The notes beneath the pieces are model-generated. The model was given only the letters and a program-made list of their open reading frames with translations. It was not told where the DNA came from and made no database searches. A DNA stretch of 64,000 nt from positions 2,751,139-2,815,138 of the forward strand of contig NC_014541.1 in NCBI RefSeq assembly GCF_000148645.1. The letters are read 5' to 3'. Below are positions 8,860-15,606 of the stretch, piece by piece. Source of the DNA: Ferrimonas balearica DSM 9799. Lineage in GTDB: Bacteria; Pseudomonadota; Gammaproteobacteria; Enterobacterales; Shewanellaceae. Made by a program: the position numbers and the translations under genes. Positions within the stretch are counted from its first letter, which is position 1; each line of letters starts with the position of its first letter.

Positions 8860-9780
8860 TTATTCAGTGCGGGCAGCAAAGCGCTCCAGGCCCCATACCA
8901 GGCCGATGCCCAACAGGGCGCAGGCGATGGCCATCGGTACCTGAGCCGAAGCCCCAGTCAGGGCTTCGTATTGCCACGGGCTGATCGCCTGCTCCAGCAG
9001 CGGCACCTGTTCACCGCCGGAGTTGGTGCGCCAGGTCAACACCTCTTTCCAGGGCCAGATCTTCTCCAGAGTGCCCAGCATCAGGCCACAGAGGAAGGCC
9101 AGAGTCAGCCCGTGGAAGCGACGCAACAGGAAGCTGAGCAGGTGAGAGAAGCTCAGCAAGCCCAGGGCACAGCCAGTGGCAAAGATGGCAATTACGGTCA
9201 GGTCCAGTCCTTTTACCGCACTCAGTACCGGGCCGTAGAGACCCAACAGCAGCAGGATAAAGGAACCGGAGATCCCCGGCAGGATCATGGCGCAGATCGC
9301 CACCATGCCCCCCAGCAGGAAATTCAGGTAGGTGGCTTCCAGCGCCAGCGGATTGGATACGGTAATCACGTAGGCGAAGGCGAAGCCAGCGGCCGCGGAC
9401 AGCAGGGTGCCGATGCCGTGGCCCTTAATCGACCGCCCGATGTGCACCAGCGAGATCAGGATCAGGCCGAAGAAGAAGCTCCACAGCGGCACCGGGTGGT
9501 GCTCCAGCAGGTAGGTGATGACACGGGCCAGGGTCAGGATGCTGGTGAGGATACCGGTCAGCAGGGTAACCAGGAAGGTGCCGCTGATGTATTCCCAGGC
9601 CGCGGCGAAGCCCTGACGACGCCATACCCCGATCAGACTCGGGTTGATGCGGCGGATGCTCTCCAGCAGGCGGTCATAGATGCCGCTGATAAACGCGATG
9701 GTGCCACCGGACACGCCCGGTACCACGTCGGCGGCCCCCATGGCCACCCCTTTCAAAAACGTTCGAAAATCAATACTCAT
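8860..9780 (-). CDS. popT: DUF368 family undecaprenyl-phosphate translocase (PopT type)
   Basis: A 306-residue polytopic inner-membrane protein of the DUF368 family. The family signature is visible at the N-terminus (KGVAMGAADVVPGVSGGTIA) and repeated in related form mid-protein (MILPGISGSFILLLLGLYG), as expected for an inverted-repeat transporter. DUF368 proteins of Vibrio cholerae and Gram-positive bacteria have been reported to recycle undecaprenyl phosphate across the inner membrane for cell-wall synthesis. I chose the ATG at 9780 (MSIDFRTFLKG) because sequence upstream of it in the open frame does not look like protein of this family. It is monocistronic, with a terminator on each side. 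Confidence 0.85.
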   Translation of the reverse strand: MSIDFRTFLKGVAMGAADVVPGVSGGTIAFISGIYDRLLESIRRINPSLIGVWRRQGFAAAWEYISGTFLVTLLTGILTSILTLARVITYLLEHHPVPLWSFFFGLILISLVHIGRSIKGHGIGTLLSAAAGFAFAYVITVSNPLALEATYLNFLLGGMVAICAMILPGISGSFILLLLGLYGPVLSAVKGLDLTVIAIFATGCALGLLSFSHLLSFLLRRFHGLTLAFLCGLMLGTLEKIWPWKEVLTWRTNSGGEQVPLLEQAISPWQYEALTGASAQVPMAIACALLGIGLVWGLERFAARTE

Positions 9781-9850
9781 GCAAAAAAGCACACTCAGGG
9801 ACAATGCAGTGCAGCGATTATATCGGCTTTTTGTCGAAAGATTGTGGATC

Positions 9851-9878
9851 AAAAAAAAGGGGGGCCATTTGGCCCCCG
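9851..9878 (-). terminator. Rho-independent terminator after the ParA/RHH pair
   Basis: A GGGGGCCAAATGGCCCCC-type hairpin on the minus strand is followed by eight T. It lies about 15 bases after the stop of the small RHH-like gene and closes that transcript. Confidence 0.85.
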
Positions 9879-9892
9879 ATGGTTGGGGAACT

Positions 9893-10228
9893 TCAGGGAG
9901 TGTTACTGCGGAGAAAACCATCCAAATCGCGATTCCAGTCGATCTGCTCCAGCCAGATGCGGATCAGGCGCGACTTGGGAATGCCGGTGTGTTGCGACAA
10001 CAGGTTCAGCCGGGTGATGGACTGTTCCGTCAGGCTGAAGTTGGCCTTTTTACAGCGCGCGCCCTGCTCGGGCCGGACCATGGCCAACGACACCACCTTC
10101 TCCTGCCCGGCACCGTAGGCCACTGCCCCATTGATGAAGGCTTCGACCTGCGCCTCAAGTTCGTCGCCCGGTGGCGAACTGGCTTTACTGGCCGACGGCG
10201 ACGTGCGTTTCAAGTTGAGTAGACTCAT
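9893..10228 (-). CDS. Small ribbon-helix-helix-like protein, partner of the ParA-like ATPase
   Basis: An unrecognised 111-residue protein. The N-terminal third is polar and Ser/Pro/Lys-rich. The C-terminal half (KKANFSLTEQSITRLNLLS, then HTGIPKSRLIRIWLEQI) has the strand-helix-helix pattern of ribbon-helix-helix DNA-binding proteins. Its start lies 44 bases inside the ParA-like gene and has an AGGGGG ribosome binding site, so the two are translationally linked. Type Ib plasmid partition cassettes have this layout: a small ParA followed by a small RHH centromere-binding protein that stimulates the ATPase through its N-terminal tail. A role as ParA partner is inference from size, order and fold pattern. 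Confidence 0.6.
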   Translation of the reverse strand: MSLLNLKRTSPSASKASSPPGDELEAQVEAFINGAVAYGAGQEKVVSLAMVRPEQGARCKKANFSLTEQSITRLNLLSQHTGIPKSRLIRIWLEQIDWNRDLDGFLRSNTP

Positions 10229-10883
10229 GGTCTGCCCCCTGGCCGCGGCACAGCAGCTCGTGAATGATGGTGCGAATTTCGGCGGCGCATTTACCGTCCG
10301 GCTCAGACTCCATCACGGACATGCCGGACTCTTCGCTGTCGTCGTACATGTTGCGGCTGTAGGTGACCGCATCCAGTACCGTCATGTCGTAGGAGCGGCA
10401 CACCTCTTTCGCCTCAAGAATGCGCGGAGCCAGCGACGGCAGCGATGGACACTGGGTAATCACAAACGCCATGTTCATGCGGGGATTGACCATCTTGCAG
10501 GTGGAGACAATGTCTTCCATGTGCTCGACGGTTTTCAGGTCACGCCGCTTGGGTCGCAGCGGCACCAGTACATGGTCGGCGACGGCCATGGAGGAGCGCA
10601 GCGCCAGGTTGTCCTGACCACCGCAATCAATCACCAGGTAGTCATAGCGTTCCCGCAGGCTCAGTAACTCGTTGCGGATTTTTCCGTAGAGTTGGATGCA
10701 GTTGATATGAGGCAGTTGAGGATTGCTGTTTCGTTCCTGAACCCAATCCGAGGTGGTGCGCTGGGGATCACAATCCACCATCAGCACATTGCCTTCCTCT
10801 TCGGTTCTCAGATAAACCGCAATATTTTGCGCCAGACAGCTTTTGCCGCTGCCGCCTTTTTCTCCACCAACAAGGATGATCAT
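10185..10883 (-). CDS. ParA/MinD-like ATPase under a c-di-GMP riboswitch
   Basis: A 232-residue ATPase of the ParA superfamily without an N-terminal DNA-binding domain, as in small type Ib ParAs. The deviant Walker A motif GGEKGGSGKS at residues 6-15 carries the signature lysine. LMVDCDPQRTTSDW gives the switch region, YLVIDCGGQDN the Walker B-like segment, and VLVPLRPKRRDL a later conserved block. I chose the ATG at 10883, just before the P-loop and preceded by GGGAAGGA. The gene overlaps a small RHH-like gene downstream and is preceded by a c-di-GMP-I riboswitch. The cargo is unknown. No replication or conjugation gene is nearby, so this looks like a chromosomal orphan cassette. Confidence 0.82.
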   Translation of the reverse strand: MIILVGGEKGGSGKSCLAQNIAVYLRTEEEGNVLMVDCDPQRTTSDWVQERNSNPQLPHINCIQLYGKIRNELLSLRERYDYLVIDCGGQDNLALRSSMAVADHVLVPLRPKRRDLKTVEHMEDIVSTCKMVNPRMNMAFVITQCPSLPSLAPRILEAKEVCRSYDMTVLDAVTYSRNMYDDSEESGMSVMESEPDGKCAAEIRTIIHELLCRGQGADHESTQLETHVAVGQ

Positions 10884-10892
10884 GATCGATTC

Positions 10893-10926
10893 CTTCCCTG
10901 ATTGTCCGAATGAGAGGTCTGGGAAG
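10893..10926 (-). promoter_or_regulatory. Possible Shine-Dalgarno-sequestering hairpin between riboswitch and ParA-like gene
   Basis: On the minus strand CTTCCC (10926-10921) is complementary to GGGAAG (10898-10893), which is part of the ribosome binding site of the ParA-like gene; the loop is 22 bases. No hairpin followed by a T-run is seen between the aptamer and the start codon. Control at translation is therefore more likely than termination. Pairing was found by eye; energies were not calculated. Confidence 0.4.
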
Positions 10927-10973
10927 ACCACGCCCTGCACGGAAAAAGGAGGTGCGATCACAGGAGGGATCAT

Positions 10974-11068
10974 TACACTCGGCAGCCCCGCTATCGATAG
11001 CGTTCACCTTAGACCGGAGGCTTTGCGTCCCAGGCTTTCACCTGGTTTGCCTTTTTCGTCGTGCTTTC
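10974..11068 (-). ncRNA. Cyclic-di-GMP-I riboswitch (GEMM-I) upstream of the ParA-like gene
   Basis: Read on the minus strand, the interval has the GEMM-I blocks in order: GGCAAACC, a stem with a GAAA-type loop (CCAGG-TGAAAG-CCTGG), GGGACGCAAAGCCTCCGG, TCTAAGG, and the variable helix closing with TAGCGGGG-CTGCC. The GNRA loop and its receptor, the GACGCAAAGCC core and the GCGGGG return strand are those of the class I c-di-GMP aptamer. A -10-like TATGAT lies at 11077-11072, a few bases upstream of the aptamer, so the transcript probably begins with the riboswitch. About 90 bases separate the aptamer from the ATG at 10883. Whether ligand turns expression on or off cannot be read from sequence. 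Confidence 0.9.
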
Positions 11069-11143
11069 CCAATCATAGCCAATGCGTTAGCGGATACCAG
11101 ATCATTTTTCACACATTTCACCAACTGACTCACAACGAAGTAA

Positions 11144-11170
11144 CAAAAAAGGGCCTTTACGGCCCCTTTT
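11144..11170 (-). terminator. Rho-independent terminator after the oxygenase gene
   Basis: A GGGGCCGTAAAGGCCC hairpin on the minus strand with a T-run on each side lies just past the stop of the IPNS-like oxygenase. It separates that gene from the riboswitch-controlled ParA-like transcript. Confidence 0.8.
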
Positions 11171-11173
11171 TAC

Positions 11174-12013
11174 TCAGATAACGCCCAGTTCTCTGAGCCG
11201 TTCCATCAGATAGCTGTGCGCGGTATGGCGCTCAGACAACACCACCTCAGGACGGGGATGCAAAAACAGCGGCAACGAGATGCGCGACTGGTTGGCTGCC
11301 TCTCCCTCCGGGTTCACCACGCGATGGGTGGTGGAGGGAAAATACCCCCCGGAGGCTTCCTGCAGCATGTCACCGATATTGACAATCAGGGTGCCAAAAT
11401 CGCACGGCACGTCCAGCCATTGGCCGTCCCGGCCCTTGACCTGCAAACCCCGGGCATTGGCAGCGGGCAGGATGGTCAGCAGGTTGATGTCTTCATGGGC
11501 GGCAGCACGGATGGCGCCTGCGGCTTCATCGCCGTTCAGTGGCGGATAGTGCAGCACCCGCAACAGCGACTTTTCGCTGCCCTCAATCATGTTGGGCAAC
11601 GGCTCCGCGTAGCCGGAGGCCACGTTATCCGGCCCCAGCTGCTGAACCCAGCCCAGCAGCTCTGCGGCCAAGGTGGTGGCCTGACCGTAGTAGTCCGCCA
11701 GGTCGGCTTTGTGCTCGGCCGGGCACTGGCCCCAGGGGTAGTAGTGAAAATACTCTTTCAGGTCTTTTACGCTGTGGCCTTTGGCCACTTCCGAGACAGA
11801 CGCCGGAAAGAAACCGTCCTGAGTGTCGCGGTTAAAGTGGTAGCGGGTTTTATTTTCGCCATCAAAGAAGCCTTGCCAGTCGCGGTAGATCCGCTCAACC
11901 AGCTGCTCAGGGATGGGGTGATTTTTGAGGACGCCAAAGCCGGTTTGGCGCAGGGATTCGACGAATTGAGCCGGCGCATCAGGCGCGCGGTAATCCACGG
12001 CGGTTAGAGTCAT
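11174..12013 (-). CDS. Isopenicillin N synthase-like 2-oxoglutarate/Fe(II) oxygenase
   Basis: A 279-residue non-heme iron oxygenase. The N-terminal DIOX_N-type region (FVESLRQTGFGVLKNHPIP) is followed by the catalytic jelly roll. The iron ligands are visible as His-x-Asp in AAHEDINLLTIL and a distal His in STTHRVVNP, and the co-substrate-binding arginine pattern is in SRISLPLFLHP. In bacteria this family is often annotated as isopenicillin N synthase family, but most members do not make penicillin and their substrates are unknown. No secondary-metabolism genes adjoin it. It is followed by its own terminator. Confidence 0.83.
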   Translation of the reverse strand: MTLTAVDYRAPDAPAQFVESLRQTGFGVLKNHPIPEQLVERIYRDWQGFFDGENKTRYHFNRDTQDGFFPASVSEVAKGHSVKDLKEYFHYYPWGQCPAEHKADLADYYGQATTLAAELLGWVQQLGPDNVASGYAEPLPNMIEGSEKSLLRVLHYPPLNGDEAAGAIRAAAHEDINLLTILPAANARGLQVKGRDGQWLDVPCDFGTLIVNIGDMLQEASGGYFPSTTHRVVNPEGEAANQSRISLPLFLHPRPEVVLSERHTAHSYLMERLRELGVI

Positions 12014-12125
12014 TGGATGGATTCTCTGGACAGAGGGGCGAGAAAGCCCTTTGAAACGGCGCGCCGGCGACGTTTTTCTGTTTTTATGGAAAGCCTGAGG
12101 CTCGCCGCCGTCGGCGCGGTGAAGC

Positions 12126-12197
12126 TCAGGAGGTGGTCAGGGTCACCATGCCGAACAGCACAATGCCCACTACCATCAAGTAATCGCGTCGTTGCAT
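12126..12197 (-). CDS. Possible 23-residue single-span membrane peptide
   Basis: A short open frame begins MQRRDYLMVVGIVLFG and ends MVTLTTS. It starts with a basic N-terminus followed by one hydrophobic span. A GGAG motif lies six bases ahead of the ATG at 12197. It sits between the suc operon terminator and the oxygenase gene. The layout looks like a genuine small membrane protein, but a frame this short can arise by chance. Confidence 0.35.
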   Translation of the reverse strand: MQRRDYLMVVGIVLFGMVTLTTS

Positions 12198-12213
12198 GAC
12201 TTGCTCCATGTCA

Positions 12214-12240
12214 TAAAAAGGCCCACCGGTGGGTGGGCCA
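12214..12240 (-). terminator. Rho-independent terminator of the sdh-suc block
   Basis: A 20-base hairpin (GGCCCACC/GGTGGGCC arms) followed on the minus strand by five T lies 17 bases past the sucD stop. Confidence 0.82.
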
Positions 12241-12256
12241 TATTTTAACCAGTTTG

Positions 12257-13129
12257 TTACCAGCCTGTCACTTCCCGCAGTGCCTTGCCGATGTCGGCCA
12301 GGGAACGCACGGTTTTCACACCGGCATCTTCCAGGGCAGCAAACTTGTCGGCAGCGGTGCCTTTACCACCGGCGATGATGGCGCCAGCGTGGCCCATACG
12401 CTTGCCCGGAGGCGCGGTCACACCGGCGATGTAGGAAACCACCGGCTTGGTCACGTGCTGCTTGATGTAAGCGGCCGCTTCCTCTTCGGCGGTACCACCG
12501 ATTTCACCGATCATTACGATGGCTTCGGTCTGTGGGTCTTTCTCGAACATCTCCAGGATGTCGATGAAGTTGGAACCCGGGATCGGGTCGCCACCGATGC
12601 CCACACAGGTGGACTGACCAAAACCTTCGTCAGTGGTCTGCTTAACCGCTTCGTAGGTCAGGGTGCCGGAGCGGGATACGATGCCCACTTTGCCCGGCTG
12701 GTGGATGTGACCCGGCATGATGCCGATTTTGCACTCGCCCGGGGTGATCACACCGGGGCAGTTCGGGCCGATCATGCGCACACCGGCCTGGTCCAGCTTG
12801 ACCTTAACGTCGAGCATATCCAGGGTCGGGATCCCTTCGGTGATGGTGACGATCAGCTCGATGCCGGCGTCGATCGCTTCCAGGATGGCGTCCTTACAGA
12901 ACGGGGCCGGAACGTAGATAACAGAGGCGGTGGCGCCAGTGGCTTCAACCGCTTCACGGACGGTGTTGAACACCGGCAGGCCCAGGTGGGTAGAACCGCC
13001 TTTACCCGGGGAAACGCCGCCCACCATCTGGGTACCGTAGGCAATCGCCTGTTCGGAGTGGAAGGTGCCCTGGCCGCCAGTGAAACCCTGGCAGATCACC
13101 TTGGTGTCTTTGTTAATCAGAACGCTCAT
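12257..13129 (-). CDS. sucD: Succinyl-CoA synthetase alpha subunit
   Basis: A 290-residue subunit that binds CoA and carries the phosphohistidine in the reversible conversion of succinyl-CoA to succinate with ATP or GTP formation. The N-terminal CoA-binding Rossmann region shows [17 protein letters not shown], and the ligase region carries [16 protein letters not shown]. The phospho-His lies in the C-terminal GHAGAII block. Length matches the E. coli protein (289). Its ATG overlaps the sucC stop by one base, which suggests coupled translation of equal amounts. Last gene of the TCA block, followed by a terminator. Confidence 0.97.
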   Translation of the reverse strand: MSVLINKDTKVICQGFTGGQGTFHSEQAIAYGTQMVGGVSPGKGGSTHLGLPVFNTVREAVEATGATASVIYVPAPFCKDAILEAIDAGIELIVTITEGIPTLDMLDVKVKLDQAGVRMIGPNCPGVITPGECKIGIMPGHIHQPGKVGIVSRSGTLTYEAVKQTTDEGFGQSTCVGIGGDPIPGSNFIDILEMFEKDPQTEAIVMIGEIGGTAEEEAAAYIKQHVTKPVVSYIAGVTAPPGKRMGHAGAIIAGGKGTAADKFAALEDAGVKTVRSLADIGKALREVTGW

Positions 13130-14295
13130 TACTGGGCCTCCGCGGCTTTTACTACTTGCTGGGCAGCGTCGGTCAGGCTGTTCGCTGCAATGATGTTCAG
13201 GCCGGACTCGGCCAGCTTCTGGGCACCCAGTTCGGCGTTGTTGCCTTCCAGACGCACCACCACGGGGACTTTCACACCCACCTCTTCCACAGCACCGATG
13301 ATGCCGTCAGCGATGAGGTCACAGCGGACGATGCCGCCGAAGATGTTCACCAGCACCGCTTTCACGTTGCTGTCGGACAGGATGATCTTGAACGCTTCGG
13401 TCACGCGCTCTTTGGTGGCGCCGCCACCCACATCCAGGAAGTTGGCCGGGCTGCCACCGTGCAGGTTCACGATGTCCATGGTGCCCATCGCCAGACCGGC
13501 GCCGTTCACCATGCAGCCGATGTTGCCATCCAATGCCACGTAGTTCAGTTCCCACTGGGCGGCGTGCGCTTCGCGCTCGTCTTCCTGGGACGGATCGTGC
13601 ATTTCACGAACCTTGGGCTGACGGTACAGGGCGTTGGAGTCGATGTTGATCTTGCCGTCGAGGCAGTGCAGGTTGCCCTGCTCGGTGATCACCAGCGGGT
13701 TGATCTCCAGCAGTGCGAAATCCAGGTCCAGGAACATCTGGCCCAGACCCATAAAGATCTTGGTGAACTGCTTGATCTGGTCGCCTTGCAGGCCCAGTTT
13801 GAAGGCCAGTTCACGGCCCTGGTAAGCCTGCGGGCCCACCAGCGGATCGATGGCGGCTTTGTGGATCAGCTCCGGAGTTTCCTCGGCCACTTTCTCAATT
13901 TCCACGCCACCTTCGGTGGAGGCCATGAACACCACGCGCTGGCTGCCACGGTCTACCACGGCGCCCAGGTACAGCTCTTTGGCGATGTCGGTGCAGGATT
14001 CCACCAGGATTTTGGTTACCGGCTGACCGTTGGCGTCAGTCTGGTAGGTCACCAGGTTCTTGCCCAGCCAGTGCTGAGCGAATTCACGGATCTCTTCTTT
14101 GCTGGAAGCCAGCTTTACGCCACCGGCTTTACCACGGCCACCGGCGTGGACCTGGCATTTCACCACCCACTTGTCACCGCCGATTTTGCCTGCGGCTTCA
14201 GCCGCTTCCTGGGGGGTGTCGCAAGCGTAACCTTCGGAGACGGGCAGGCCGTACTCGGCGAAGATCTGCTTAGCCTGATATTCGTGCAGATTCAT
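13129..14295 (-). CDS. sucC: Succinyl-CoA synthetase beta subunit
   Basis: A 388-residue subunit, the same length as E. coli SucC. It contains the ATP-grasp domain (start [33 protein letters not shown]) and the C-terminal ligase-CoA domain ([18 protein letters not shown]). It binds the nucleotide and succinate and works as a complex with SucD. About 90 bases separate it from sucB; that gap holds a strong hairpin without a T-run. Confidence 0.97.
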   Translation of the reverse strand: MNLHEYQAKQIFAEYGLPVSEGYACDTPQEAAEAAGKIGGDKWVVKCQVHAGGRGKAGGVKLASSKEEIREFAQHWLGKNLVTYQTDANGQPVTKILVESCTDIAKELYLGAVVDRGSQRVVFMASTEGGVEIEKVAEETPELIHKAAIDPLVGPQAYQGRELAFKLGLQGDQIKQFTKIFMGLGQMFLDLDFALLEINPLVITEQGNLHCLDGKINIDSNALYRQPKVREMHDPSQEDEREAHAAQWELNYVALDGNIGCMVNGAGLAMGTMDIVNLHGGSPANFLDVGGGATKERVTEAFKIILSDSNVKAVLVNIFGGIVRCDLIADGIIGAVEEVGVKVPVVVRLEGNNAELGAQKLAESGLNIIAANSLTDAAQQVVKAAEAQ

Positions 14296-14355
14296 ACTCT
14301 TTTATCCGTATTACTTCTTATGACTTCCATAGCCGTTAGGCTGGGGACTTGATAA

Positions 14356-14376
14356 CGGGGAGGCTCCGCCTCCCCG
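14356..14376 (-). other. Intercistronic hairpin between sucB and sucC
   Basis: A near-perfect GGGGAGG/CCTCCCC stem with a short loop lies between the two genes. Neither strand shows a T-run right after it, so it is not a normal terminator. It could stabilise mRNA ends or mark a processing site that sets sucAB and sucCD levels apart. Confidence 0.4.
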
Positions 14377-14386
14377 GTAAAAACCT

Positions 14387-15583
14387 TTAGATGTCCAGCA
14401 GCAGACGAGTCGGATCTTCCAGCAGCTCCTTGATGGTCACCAGGAAGCCCACGGACTCACGACCGTCCACAATGCGGTGGTCGTAGGACAGGGCCAGGTA
14501 CATCATCGGCTGGATAACCACTTCGCCATTCACCGCCATCGGACGGTCTTTAATGGCGTGCATGCCCAGGATGGCGCTCTGCGGCGGGTTGATGATCGGG
14601 GTGGACATCAGGGAACCGAACACACCACCGTTGGTGATGGTGAAGTTACCGCCGGTCAGCTCATCCACGGTCAGCTTGCCCTGCTGGCCTTTCACTGCCA
14701 GCTCTTTGATGCCCTTCTCGATCTCGGCCACGGACAGCTTGTCCGCGTCACGCAGAACCGGGGTCACCAGGCCACGCGGGGTGGAGACGGCGATGCTGAC
14801 ATCGAAGTAGTTGTGGTAAACGATGTCGTCACCGTCGATGGAGGCGTTCACTTCCGGGTAGCGCTTCAGCGCTTCCACAACCGCTTTCACGTAGAAGGAC
14901 ATAAAGCCCAGGCGGATGCCGTGGCGCTCTTCGAAGATGTCCTTGTACTGCTTACGCAGGGCCATGATCGGGCCCATGTTCACCTCATTAAAGGTGGTCA
15001 GCATGGCGGTGGAGTTCTTGGCTTCCAGCAGACGCTCAGCGATGCGCTTACGCAGGCGGGTCATGGGAACGCGCTTCTCGGAGCGGTCGCCCAGTGCCGG
15101 GGCCGGAGCGGCTTCCGCGGCAGCGGCCGGGGCAGCGCCCTGACCTTTGATAAAGGCTTCAACGTCTTCTTTGGTGATGCGACCACCGACACCGGTGCCG
15201 CTGATCTTGGCCACGTCAACGTTGTGCTCAGCCACCAGGCGGCGTACGGACGGGCTCAGGGCGTCGTTACCGGCTTCCGCTTCAGCGGCTTCAGCCACCG
15301 GGGCAGCTTCGGCTTCGGCCTTGGACACTTCCTGGCCGGCCTTGGCACCGGCTACGAAGCGGGCAATCACCTGCTCGGCCAGAACGGTATCGCCTTCACC
15401 GTGCAGAATTTCCGCCAGCTGGCCATCTTCCGGCGCAACCACTTCCAGTACCACTTTGTCGGTCTCAATATCGACCAGGTTTTGATCACGGCTGACCGCT
15501 TCACCGGGCTGGACGTGCCAGGTGGCAATGGTGGCATCGGCGACGGACTCAGGGAGTACGGGAACCTTAATTTCGATGCTCAT
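14387..15583 (-). CDS. sucB: 2-oxoglutarate dehydrogenase E2, dihydrolipoyl succinyltransferase
   Basis: A 398-residue core of the 2-oxoglutarate dehydrogenase complex. It has one N-terminal lipoyl domain with the modified lysine in [10 protein letters not shown] (Lys43), an Ala/Glu-rich linker, a peripheral-subunit-binding domain ([15 protein letters not shown]) and the C-terminal acyltransferase domain ending in [16 protein letters not shown], which holds the catalytic HRxxDG pattern. It follows sucA by 23 bases, as in most gammaproteobacteria. Confidence 0.96.
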   Translation of the reverse strand: MSIEIKVPVLPESVADATIATWHVQPGEAVSRDQNLVDIETDKVVLEVVAPEDGQLAEILHGEGDTVLAEQVIARFVAGAKAGQEVSKAEAEAAPVAEAAEAEAGNDALSPSVRRLVAEHNVDVAKISGTGVGGRITKEDVEAFIKGQGAAPAAAAEAAPAPALGDRSEKRVPMTRLRKRIAERLLEAKNSTAMLTTFNEVNMGPIMALRKQYKDIFEERHGIRLGFMSFYVKAVVEALKRYPEVNASIDGDDIVYHNYFDVSIAVSTPRGLVTPVLRDADKLSVAEIEKGIKELAVKGQQGKLTVDELTGGNFTITNGGVFGSLMSTPIINPPQSAILGMHAIKDRPMAVNGEVVIQPMMYLALSYDHRIVDGRESVGFLVTIKELLEDPTRLLLDI

Positions 15584-15606
15584 TGATTCTAATCCTTGTT
15601 ATTAAC

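Noticed and set aside
11174-12013. The IPNS-like oxygenase as part of a beta-lactam biosynthesis cluster
   Set aside because: No peptide synthetase or tailoring genes are near; the family name is broad in bacteria.
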